DNA of 64,000 nucleotides from an uncultured Bacteroides sp. (GTDB lineage Bacteria; Bacteroidota; Bacteroidia; Bacteroidales; Bacteroidaceae). Within the stretch, counting starts at the first letter, position 1; the number at the start of each line of letters is the position of its first letter. Position numbers and translations under genes: made by a program. The stretch is taken from NCBI RefSeq assembly GCF_905207245.1, contig NZ_CAJLKP010000005.1, positions 1-64,000 of the forward strand, given 5' to 3'. The notes below the pieces were generated by a model. It was given only the letters and a program-made list of their open reading frames with translations, was not told where the DNA came from and did no database searches. This document shows, piece by piece, positions 17,366 to 25,334 of the stretch.

Positions 17366-17378
17366 ACTTATTGTAGAA
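17357..17378. promoter_or_regulatory. Operator-like palindrome in the prs/sensor-kinase promoter region
   Basis: TTCTACAA (17357-17364) and TTGTAGAA (17371-17378) are exact reverse complements around a 6-nt spacer. It overlaps the prs -33 and lies 30 nt upstream of the kinase -7 element, a good place to regulate both. The binding protein is unknown. Confidence 0.5.
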
Positions 17379-17407
17379 AAATCTTTTTTCTTTCCCGGAT
17401 TTATTTG

Positions 17408-17415
17408 TAGCTTTG
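17408..17415 (+). promoter_or_regulatory. -7 element of the sensor-kinase operon
   Basis: TAGCTTTG is an exact TAnnTTTG match. It ends only 4 nt before the GTG start at 17420, so the transcript would begin at or next to the start codon. Confidence 0.55.
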
Positions 17416-17419
17416 CTAA

Positions 17420-20400
17420 GTGAAACAGTTTTCCCTCATACTATCGGCAAGTTTGCTGCTTTCCTGCGTGGCAATGGTTTCTTGTGTGGGCACTGCCCCC
17501 ACCAAAGAAGTGCGTCTTATCGATTCGCTCAATCAAGTGGCTTATTCATACCGCTATAAAGATTTGGACTCTTCCTGTCATGCCGCCACACAAGCATACG
17601 AAAACGTAAACCTCTATCGCCAAGGTAAAGCAGAAGCCTCCAATAATTTAGGATTTTGTGCATTTATGCGTATGGACTTCGAACAAGCGGAAAAGTTTCA
17701 TAATGAAGTGTATGGTTTAACCAAAAACGAACTGGAATTATTAATCGCTGACATCGGATTAATGAAAATCTATCAGCGAACTGCTATGAACAAAGAATTT
17801 TACGACTATCGTAACAGTGCTCTTCGCCGTATGAAACGAATTGACGAAGACAATAACCTTTTCGTAGATAAACACGAGCAACTACGGTTGAACTATGCAC
17901 ATTCTGAATTTTACATCGTTTCCGCAGTCTATTATTACTATCTTCAACAACGCCCGGAAGCAGTTGCTTCCATCAACGAAATATATCCACAGGAAGAACT
18001 GGCTGCAGATACCAATCAACTATTATATTATCATTATATAAAAGGTTCGGCAGCACTGTGTGATGGTGAAACAGCCGATGAACGTCGTTTGCGTGAGTTT
18101 GATGAATTATATACGGCTTGGAAACTGGCTTCCCGTGGAGGATACTTGTACTTTGAAGGAAATGGCGTTCAGGGGCTTGCTAACCTAATGGCATCGCCGG
18201 ATAATTATGAGTTTTTTCAGACCCGGCGTTCTCATGCATTGAAACAGTTCGAAGTGCCGGTCGATTCTTTATTACCTATGCGTTTAGGTCAACTGGCTCT
18301 TAAGAAGTTTAAGCAATACAATGATTTATATCAAATTGCCGGAGCGTATGTTTCAATCGGCAAATATCTGAATGCACATGGTAACTACACCGAAGCACTG
18401 GATACGCTGACACTTGCTCTGGAATGTGTGAATAACCATCATCGACGTTTTTACGATTGCCACGATAGCCTGGACTGGCTAAAAACCTTTGATATCCGGG
18501 ATACCATATCTTCTGAAAAAGCATGGATACAGAGGGAACTGAAAACGGTTCCCGAATGGATTTCACGTATTCGTGAACAACTGAGTGTTACATATGCCGG
18601 ATTGGAGATGAAGCAACATTCTGACTATAACAGGAACATCTATCTGGATATTCTGGAAGATACCCGCCAGGACAAAGAACTGGAGAGCCGTTACCTGGCT
18701 TTGGAAAGTGAAGCGCGGCAACTCAATATTCTTCTTTTCTTTGTAATTGTCGGTTTTATTTTGGTAGTTTTATTCTTCTGGGTATTCAATAAACGTTCTA
18801 AGGAACGCAATCGTATCCACTTACACCGTTTGAAACAAATGTTGGATATTTGTCAGAAAATAACTGCATCCATTCCTGCAGATGCGCAAACAGAAGAAGA
18901 AATAGTAGATGCTATTCTATCTGCCGTTCAGACGGATATAGAGGAACTTTTCGGAATAAAAGATATTCGGATAGAAGACGGACAACTCATCTTGCCTAAA
19001 CGGCTTGCAAAAGACGAACGGGCCATAGTGCATGTGATTACTCCATATATCACGTGGGCACTTGATAATGGAATGACATCTATTTCGCTGGGTGACGAAC
19101 GCCGCCGTTTAGAGAAAGAACGCTATGTCTATGAACAACATATAGCGGGAAACAAACGTCAGAATCTGATAAAAAAAGCCTGCATGGCTATAGTAAATGG
19201 TATTCATCCATATATAGACCGGATTATCAATGAAGAACACAAACTGATGGAGAAAGGTTTCATCCATGATGAACGCATCAAGGCTGAAAAGTATCAGTAT
19301 ATGGATGAACTGGTGACAACTATCAATGAATACAATGATATTCTGGCTTTGTGGATTAAAATGAAGCAGGGTAGCCTGAGCCTGAATATAGAGATATTTG
19401 GGCTGAATGAACTTTTTGACTTGATAAGGAAAGGAAGCCGTGCTTTCGAGATGAAGCAGCAACGCTTGGAAGTCACTCCAACCGATGTTTATGTAAAAGC
19501 AGATAAAGCATTGACGCTATTCATGATAAATACGCTTGCAGAAAATGCCCGCAAATATACTCCGAAAGGAGGCAGCGTAAAAGTGTATGCCCGTTCGACA
19601 GAAGAATATGTGGAAATCTCAGTAGAAGATAATGGTTATGGCCTTTCGGAAGAAGATGTGACGCGCATTATAGGAGAGAAATTATATAATTCACAAGAAA
19701 TAGGTATACTTGATGCTGCTGACCGGGAGGAACTGCGGAAAAATAAAGGGAGCGGTTTCGGCTTAATGAATTGCAAGGGCATTATCGAAAAATACAGGAA
19801 AACGAATGAGATATTCAGAGTATGCTTGTTCAATGTGGAAAGTACATTAGGAAAAGGCAGCCGTTTCTATTTCCGTCTGCCGACAAGTGTGCGTAAAACT
19901 CTGATGTCCTTTTTATGCATATTTTTGTCTTTGAGTATGAGCTCGTGTCATAAATCTATAGATGAAGTAATTATGCAGCTGGATGAGGTGTATGCGCAAA
20001 CTGCACAAGATTCCCTGTCGCTGGCTGCGGAAAATGAGTATGAAATTTTACTAAATGAAGCTTCCGAATATGCAAATGATGCCTATTACAGTAATGTGGC
20101 AGGCGACTTCGAGCTAACATTGGAATATGCAGACTCCGCCATAGCTTGTCTGAATGCCCATTACAAGAAATATGCCCGTCACCCACAGCGCTATATGACA
20201 TTGACAGGAGAAGGGGAACCAGGTGAGTTGTCCTGGTGGAATAATCTGTTCAACTCGGATTTTCATGTCATATTGGATATTCGGAATGAAGCAGCCGTTG
20301 CATTTCTTGCATTGAAGCAATGGGATGCGTACAGTTATAATAATGCTGCTTATACAACTTTATATAAGTTACTGGGTGAAGACCAATCGCTGGAGGAATA

Positions 20401-21820
20401 TTGCCGTCAGTTGGAACGTTCTACTAATAATAAGATGGTGGGCGTCATTCTTTTTGTCGGGCTGATAGCGGTTTTATTGCTTGGGTACTACATTTTATAT
20501 ATACGTAAACGCCTTATGAACCGTTGGAATCTGGAACAGGTTCTGGAGATAAACAGGCAGATCTTTTCTGCTTCCCTGACGCAAGTTTCCGAAACAGAAG
20601 AAGCCCTACAACAAGAAGAAAATACGTTGAAAGCTATTCCACAACGTATTGTTGACGAAGCTTTTGACGCCGTAAATGAATTGCTGACTATTGACAGATT
20701 GGGGGTTGCCGTCTATAATGAAGCAACACACCAATTGGAATATGCATCCAACTCTGTAGCTGAAAAAGTAACATCAGTAGTCGGAGAGAATGGACTTTCA
20801 ACGCGGAATGAAGCATGGAAAGAGGTTGTTCAGCATTGTTTTGAACAACATGCACAATTGTCCGCGCCGGGATTTGAAGCTTTGCCTTTGGTGGTGGACG
20901 CCGCAGGAGATTCACGCTGTATCGGCGTTCTATATCTTGAACGTCAGGAACGTGTTGAGCAGGAAACTGCTCATTTATTATTAGAGTTAATAGCGCGCTA
21001 TATAGCCATTGTGGTATTCAATGCCGTAGTGAAACTGGCAACGAAGTACCGAGATATTGAAGCTGCCCATGAAGAAGCGCATCGGGCATCATGGGAAGAT
21101 GGCCTACTGCACGTCCAGAACATGGTATTGGACAACTGCCTTTCCACTATCAAGCACGAGACAATTTATTACCCTAACAAGATTAAACAACTCATTGGTA
21201 AGCTCCGTTCGGGAATGTTGGCAGAAACAGAAGAAAGAGAAACTGTATCGGCCATCGGTGAATTAATAGAGTATTATAAAGGTATATTTACGATACTGAG
21301 TTCATGCGCATCCCGTCAGTTGGAAGAAGTTACATTCCGTCGCGGAATAATTGCTGTGCCGGAATTGTTTGCTTTAGCTGAAAAATATTTCCGTAAAGTA
21401 AACAAGGGAAAGACATTTACTGTATCATTTCATACCAAAGCTATCGACGAACGGATAATCGGCGATTTCATCCAACTGCGTTTCTTGTTGGAAAATCTCA
21501 TAGACGAAGCATTGTCTGTGTCTTTAAATGGAGAAATATCTTTAGAGGCAATGACCGATGGAGAATATATTCGTTTCCTCTTTACGGATATGCGAAGGGA
21601 GAAGACCCGTGAAGAACTAAACCTGTTATTTTATCCTAACCTGGAACGTATGACGGCGACGGGAGAGAAAGGAGAGTTGCGAGGAACGGAATACCTCGTC
21701 TGCAAACAGATTATCCGCGACCATGACGAATTTGCAGGAAAACGCGGTTGCCGTATCAATGCCGAGCCGGCTGAAAAAGGCGGATTTACAGTTTATTTCA
21801 CAATACCAAGAAGAAAATAA
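17420..21820 (+). CDS. Fused double sensor histidine kinase (TPR, DUF5112/DUF5113-like)
   Basis: The protein has 1466 residues and reads as two sensor kinases in one chain. Module 1: lipoprotein-like signal (LILSASLLLSC), TPR-like helices to about 420, one membrane span (about 437-456), a helical dimer region with His in VNGIHPYIDR (about 594), and an ATPase with N box NTLAENARKYT (about 703), EDNGYGL and GSGFGL. Module 2 starts at about 824-845 with a second signal-like stretch (VRKTLMSFLCIFLSLSMSSC), more helices, a span at about 1005-1027, a GAF-like segment, His in STIKHETIYYP (about 1246), and a degenerate ATPase without clear glycine boxes. The GTG at 17420 is chosen because it alone keeps the signal peptide. 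The response regulator follows 11 nt downstream. The domain names are from memory. Confidence 0.85.
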   Translation: MKQFSLILSASLLLSCVAMVSCVGTAPTKEVRLIDSLNQVAYSYRYKDLDSSCHAATQAYENVNLYRQGKAEASNNLGFCAFMRMDFEQAEKFHNEVYGLTKNELELLIADIGLMKIYQRTAMNKEFYDYRNSALRRMKRIDEDNNLFVDKHEQLRLNYAHSEFYIVSAVYYYYLQQRPEAVASINEIYPQEELAADTNQLLYYHYIKGSAALCDGETADERRLREFDELYTAWKLASRGGYLYFEGNGVQGLANLMASPDNYEFFQTRRSHALKQFEVPVDSLLPMRLGQLALKKFKQYNDLYQIAGAYVSIGKYLNAHGNYTEALDTLTLALECVNNHHRRFYDCHDSLDWLKTFDIRDTISSEKAWIQRELKTVPEWISRIREQLSVTYAGLEMKQHSDYNRNIYLDILEDTRQDKELESRYLALESEARQLNILLFFVIVGFILVVLFFWVFNKRSKERNRIHLHRLKQMLDICQKITASIPADAQTEEEIVDAILSAVQTDIEELFGIKDIRIEDGQLILPKRLAKDERAIVHVITPYITWALDNGMTSISLGDERRRLEKERYVYEQHIAGNKRQNLIKKACMAIVNGIHPYIDRIINEEHKLMEKGFIHDERIKAEKYQYMDELVTTINEYNDILALWIKMKQGSLSLNIEIFGLNELFDLIRKGSRAFEMKQQRLEVTPTDVYVKADKALTLFMINTLAENARKYTPKGGSVKVYARSTEEYVEISVEDNGYGLSEEDVTRIIGEKLYNSQEIGILDAADREELRKNKGSGFGLMNCKGIIEKYRKTNEIFRVCLFNVESTLGKGSRFYFRLPTSVRKTLMSFLCIFLSLSMSSCHKSIDEVIMQLDEVYAQTAQDSLSLAAENEYEILLNEASEYANDAYYSNVAGDFELTLEYADSAIACLNAHYKKYARHPQRYMTLTGEGEPGELSWWNNLFNSDFHVILDIRNEAAVAFLALKQWDAYSYNNAAYTTLYKLLGEDQSLEEYCRQLERSTNNKMVGVILFVGLIAVLLLGYYILYIRKRLMNRWNLEQVLEINRQIFSASLTQVSETEEALQQEENTLKAIPQRIVDEAFDAVNELLTIDRLGVAVYNEATHQLEYASNSVAEKVTSVVGENGLSTRNEAWKEVVQHCFEQHAQLSAPGFEALPLVVDAAGDSRCIGVLYLERQERVEQETAHLLLELIARYIAIVVFNAVVKLATKYRDIEAAHEEAHRASWEDGLLHVQNMVLDNCLSTIKHETIYYPNKIKQLIGKLRSGMLAETEERETVSAIGELIEYYKGIFTILSSCASRQLEEVTFRRGIIAVPELFALAEKYFRKVNKGKTFTVSFHTKAIDERIIGDFIQLRFLLENLIDEALSVSLNGEISLEAMTDGEYIRFLFTDMRREKTREELNLLFYPNLERMTATGEKGELRGTEYLVCKQIIRDHDEFAGKRGCRINAEPAEKGGFTVYFTIPRRK

Positions 21821-21831
21821 AAGATAAAAAT

Positions 21832-22560
21832 ATGGAAGATAAAAAATTCAAAGTTATTATTGTAGAAGATGTCAAGCTGGAACTGAAAGGGACAGAAGAA
21901 ATTTTCCGTCATGAAATTCCGAATGCAGAAGTAATAGGTACAGCCATGACCGAAAGTGAATTCTGGACACTGATAGAAGGAGGAGTTCCTGATCTTGTCT
22001 TGTTGGATTTAGGTTTAGGTGGTTCCACTACAATTGGTGTGGATATTTGCCGAAACATCTTTAAACGTTATCCGGGTGTACATGTGCTGATATTTACCGG
22101 AGAAATTCTGAATGAAAAGCTCTGGGTGGATGTACTGAATGCGGGTGCGGATGGTATCATTCTTAAAACCGGTGAACTGCTTACAAAAACAGATGTGCAA
22201 GCAGTGATGGATGGGAAGAAGCTGGTGTTCAATTATCCTATTCTTGAAAAAATAGTAGACCGTTTCAAACAATCTGTTGCAAATGATGCAAAACGTCAGG
22301 AAGCTGTTATCAGTTATGATATTGATGAATATGACGAGCGTTTCTTGCGCCATCTGGCTTTGGGATATACCAAAGATATGATTGCTAATCTGAAAGGCAT
22401 GCCTTTCGGTGTGAAGTCTTTGGAGAAACGCCAGAATGATTTGGTAAACCGATTATTCCCGCAAGGAGAACGTGTAGGGGTAAATGCAACCCGTTTGGTG
22501 GTACGTGCTTTGGAACTTCGTATACTTGATATAGATAACTTGGAAGCGGATGATGAATAA
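21832..22560 (+). CDS. Response regulator with HTH-like output domain
   Basis: The protein has 242 residues. The receiver domain is intact: acidic pair in VIIVEDVK, phospho-acceptor Asp in LVLLDLGLG (about residue 60), Thr in LIFTGE and Lys in IILKTGE. The C-terminal third (about 165-242: YDERFLRHLALGYTKDMIANLKGMPFGVKSLEKRQNDLVNRLF) looks like a LuxR-type helix-turn-helix variant in which the recognition helix would be around VKSLEKRQNDL. It lies 11 nt after the double kinase and overlaps the AbgT gene by 11 nt, so it is the obvious partner of the kinase and may control this operon or prs. Confidence 0.88.
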   Translation: MEDKKFKVIIVEDVKLELKGTEEIFRHEIPNAEVIGTAMTESEFWTLIEGGVPDLVLLDLGLGGSTTIGVDICRNIFKRYPGVHVLIFTGEILNEKLWVDVLNAGADGIILKTGELLTKTDVQAVMDGKKLVFNYPILEKIVDRFKQSVANDAKRQEAVISYDIDEYDERFLRHLALGYTKDMIANLKGMPFGVKSLEKRQNDLVNRLFPQGERVGVNATRLVVRALELRILDIDNLEADDE

Positions 22561-24007
22561 CAGATGGCGTTTGCCACATCCGGCAACAATGTTCTTCCTG
22601 TTGACACTGACTGTCATTGTCCTCTCATGGATATTTGACATTTATGGCTTGAGCGTATTCCAACCCCAAACAGGGGAGGAGATACGGGTGCAGAGTCTGC
22701 TCAGTCCGGAAGGTATTCGTTGGCTATTGCGACATGTTGTTACTAATTTCACAGGGTTCGCTCCGTTGGGACTGGTGATTGTGGCAATGTTTGGTATCGG
22801 TGTGGCACAACATTCGGGATTTATTGATGCTTGTATCCGGAGGGGGGCACGACGTAAACATAATCCGTGGCGTATGGTCATACTGGTCATCTTTTTGGGG
22901 TTACTCTCCAATGTAGTAGGAGACGCAGGATATATAATCTTGCTACCGATTGCCGCAACTTTATTTCATTCGGTCGGTTTGCACCCGGTTGGCGGTATCA
23001 TTACAGCGTATGTTTCCGTTTCGTGTGGTTATAGTGCCAATGTGTTGTTAAGTACGCTTGATCCCATGCTTGCAGCCAGCACTCAGAAAGCTGCGGATAT
23101 GGCGAATGTAGTATCAGGCAATACGGGACCTCTGTGTAATTACTATTTTCTGATTGTTTCTACTTTTTTGCTGGCTTTTATTATTTATCAGATAACCCGT
23201 CGTAATCTGCTTCCGGCTTTGGGAGAGTATTCGGGGCATATTCGTTTTAACGGTTACAAGCAGCTTTCGCGTAAAGAGCGCCGTGCTATGATTGGGGCAA
23301 TATCTATCGGAGCCATTTATACAACCGTAATCCTTTTTGCCACATTCTCGTCGTGGGGAATTCTGCGTAGTGTCAATGGAGGTTTAATCCGTTCTCCTTT
23401 TATAGAAGGAATTTTATTTCTGCTTTCTTTTGGTATTGGGCTTATGGGCATGGTTTATGGCTTTGCCTCCGGTCGTTATCGCACAGATGGCGATGTGATT
23501 GAAGGCCTCACTCAGCCTATGAAGCTATTGGGCGTTTATTTTGTCATTGCTTTCTTTGCTGCACAGATGTTTGCCTGCTTCGAATACTCTCATTTGGATA
23601 AGTGTATTGCTATTATGGGAGCGGATATGCTTTCGTCTATTCGCTTGGGAAGCTTATGGATATTAATCCTATTTATTCTCTTCACGGCACTCGTTAATCT
23701 TATTATGGTTTCCGCCACGGCCAAATGGACTTTTATGTCTTTCATCTTCGTACCGGTTTTTGCCGGTATGGGCATTTCTCCCGACATGGTGCAATGTGCA
23801 TACCGCATTGGTGATAGTGCCACAAATGCAATCACTCCTTTTATGTTCTATATGCCCCTTATCCTTACTTATATGCAGCAATACGATAAGCGGGCTACTT
23901 ATGGGTCACTATTGAAATATACATGGAGATATTCTTTATATATACTCTTGGCTTGGACATTGTTATTTGTGTTGTGGTATGTAACTGGTTTACCATTAGG
24001 ATTATAG
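22550..24007 (+). CDS. AbgT-family transporter
   Basis: This is a 485-residue polytopic inner-membrane protein. N-terminal RLPHPATMFFLLTLTVIVLSW, FTGFAPLGLVIVAMFGIGVAQHSGF, NVVGDAGYIILLPIAATLF and the C-terminal MSPDMVQCAYRIGDSATNAITP-like region (here ISPDMVQCAYRIGDSATNAITPF) are AbgT hallmarks. AbgT members import p-aminobenzoyl-glutamate or export sulfonamides. Its start overlaps the end of the response-regulator gene by 11 nt, which suggests strict co-expression with the two-component system. The substrate here is not provable from sequence. Confidence 0.93.
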   Translation: MMNNRWRLPHPATMFFLLTLTVIVLSWIFDIYGLSVFQPQTGEEIRVQSLLSPEGIRWLLRHVVTNFTGFAPLGLVIVAMFGIGVAQHSGFIDACIRRGARRKHNPWRMVILVIFLGLLSNVVGDAGYIILLPIAATLFHSVGLHPVGGIITAYVSVSCGYSANVLLSTLDPMLAASTQKAADMANVVSGNTGPLCNYYFLIVSTFLLAFIIYQITRRNLLPALGEYSGHIRFNGYKQLSRKERRAMIGAISIGAIYTTVILFATFSSWGILRSVNGGLIRSPFIEGILFLLSFGIGLMGMVYGFASGRYRTDGDVIEGLTQPMKLLGVYFVIAFFAAQMFACFEYSHLDKCIAIMGADMLSSIRLGSLWILILFILFTALVNLIMVSATAKWTFMSFIFVPVFAGMGISPDMVQCAYRIGDSATNAITPFMFYMPLILTYMQQYDKRATYGSLLKYTWRYSLYILLAWTLLFVLWYVTGLPLGL

Positions 24008-24060
24008 CATCAACTCGAATATGAAAATGATTCTTTTGTGAATATTTTATGCGTAAAATC

Positions 24061-24091
24061 TTTGCAACTTTCGCAAAAAAGTGTACCTTTG
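24061..24091 (+). promoter_or_regulatory. Promoter of tRNA-Arg
   Basis: TTTG (24061-24064), 19-nt spacer, TACCTTTG (24084-24091) is a textbook Bacteroides promoter. The tRNA begins 16 nt after it. Confidence 0.8.
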
Positions 24092-24107
24092 CACCGCAAT
24101 TAAGGAT

Positions 24108-24181
<74 letters not shown>

Positions 24182-24187
24182 CAAAGA

Positions 24188-24226
24188 AAAACCGCAAATA
24201 GCTAATAAATAGGCATTTGCGGTTTT
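24188..24226 (+). terminator. Terminator of tRNA-Arg
   Basis: AAAACCGCAAAT pairs perfectly with ATTTGCGGTTTT across a 15-nt loop and is followed by ATTTTTAT. Confidence 0.85.
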
Positions 24227-24498
24227 ATTTTTATATCTATAAAGATATACTGATGTAATGCAATCTTCTTTTAATGCATTATATATTTTCATTATAAACA
24301 TATTATTGTTTGATTATATACATAATTTGTTTTGATTATATCACTAAATCCGTTCTACCCTTCAGTTTACAAAAGAAGATTTACGTAAAATAACACTTGT
24401 TACAGCAATTCTAAAAACTACAAAAAAGTTAAAAAGGTTTTGCTCCTATAGCTATGAACACTAATTTTGGGATATCAACTTTTAAAAAATTAAAGCAC
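24227..24498. other. AT-rich spacer before the TPR gene
   Basis: This 272-nt stretch has no credible gene. It is very AT-rich and should contain the leader and promoter of the TPR gene at 24499. I see no exact TAnnTTTG on the plus strand. An open frame reaches back to 24454, but the signal peptide favours 24499 as the start. Confidence 0.5.
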
Positions 24499-25254
24499 AT
24501 GAAAAAATTATTGTTATCCATTGCACTTTGTTGTGCAGCTACAAACTTTTTTGCACAAACTACAGAACCTGGAGATCTGATTAACGAAGGAAAAGCAGCT
24601 CTCGAAGCTAAAAACTATCAGGAAGCATTCACTAAATTCAGTACTTACCTGACACAGACAAACGATCAGGATTCTGTAATTGCTTATAACTGCGGGGTTT
24701 GTGCCGATAAAATCAAAAATCCGGAAGCAGCTCTCAAGTATTTTGATATTGCCATTCAAAAGAAATATAATCTGGGAAATGCGTATGTAGGTAAAGCCGG
24801 TGCATTGAAAGATTTGAAAAAAGATGCTGATTATCTTGCAACCTTGAAAGAGGGAATAGAGGCAGCTCCGGAAAACAAAACTCTGAGAAGACTCCACGCT
24901 AATTATTATTTGAATGCTGGTATTAAGGCACAAAAGGCTAATAAACTGGATGATGCCGAAGAAGCATTTAAGCAAGTATTGGCTGATGATGCAAAAAATA
25001 CAAATGCTCTGTACAGCTTAGGTACCCTCTCTTATAATAAAGCTGCTTTGGTTCTGAAGAACGCTGCTCCATTGGCTAACACAGACAAAGCAAAGTATGA
25101 TGCACAAAAAGCAATTGCAGACAAAAATTTCCAGGAATCTAAAACTTATTTGGAACAAGCACTTACTTTATTGTCTGCTGACAAACCACGTGAAAAAAGT
25201 ATGATAGATAATATAAAGAAATTGTTGCCACAGATTGAGACACAATTGAAGTAA
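24499..25254 (+). CDS. Exported TPR protein
   Basis: I choose the ATG at 24499 (MKKLLLSIALCCAATNFFAQ), which gives a clean signal peptide and 251 residues; the longer frame from 24454 adds 15 residues ahead of it. The mature part has TPR-type helical pairs: LINEGKAALEAKNYQEAFTKF, IAYNCGVCADKIKNPEAALKYFDIAI, NAYVGKAGALKDL, AGIKAQKANKLDDAEEAFKQVL and NTNALYSLGTLSYNKAA. Likely a periplasmic scaffold. It is a single-gene unit facing glgB with a shared terminator. No specific role is recognisable. Confidence 0.85.
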   Translation: MKKLLLSIALCCAATNFFAQTTEPGDLINEGKAALEAKNYQEAFTKFSTYLTQTNDQDSVIAYNCGVCADKIKNPEAALKYFDIAIQKKYNLGNAYVGKAGALKDLKKDADYLATLKEGIEAAPENKTLRRLHANYYLNAGIKAQKANKLDDAEEAFKQVLADDAKNTNALYSLGTLSYNKAALVLKNAAPLANTDKAKYDAQKAIADKNFQESKTYLEQALTLLSADKPREKSMIDNIKKLLPQIETQLK

Positions 25255-25276
25255 TCTATCAGAAGAGAACATAAAG

Positions 25277-25318
25277 AAAAAGCCCTACCGGAATTTAATT
25301 TTTCCGGTAGGGCTTTTT
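25277..25318. terminator. Bidirectional terminator between TPR gene and glgB
   Basis: AAAAAGCCCTACCGGAA (25277-25293) pairs perfectly with TTCCGGTAGGGCTTTTT (25302-25318) with an 8-nt loop, with A and T tracts on the two sides. Confidence 0.9.
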
Positions 25319-25334
25319 TCTTTACGCAATTATC

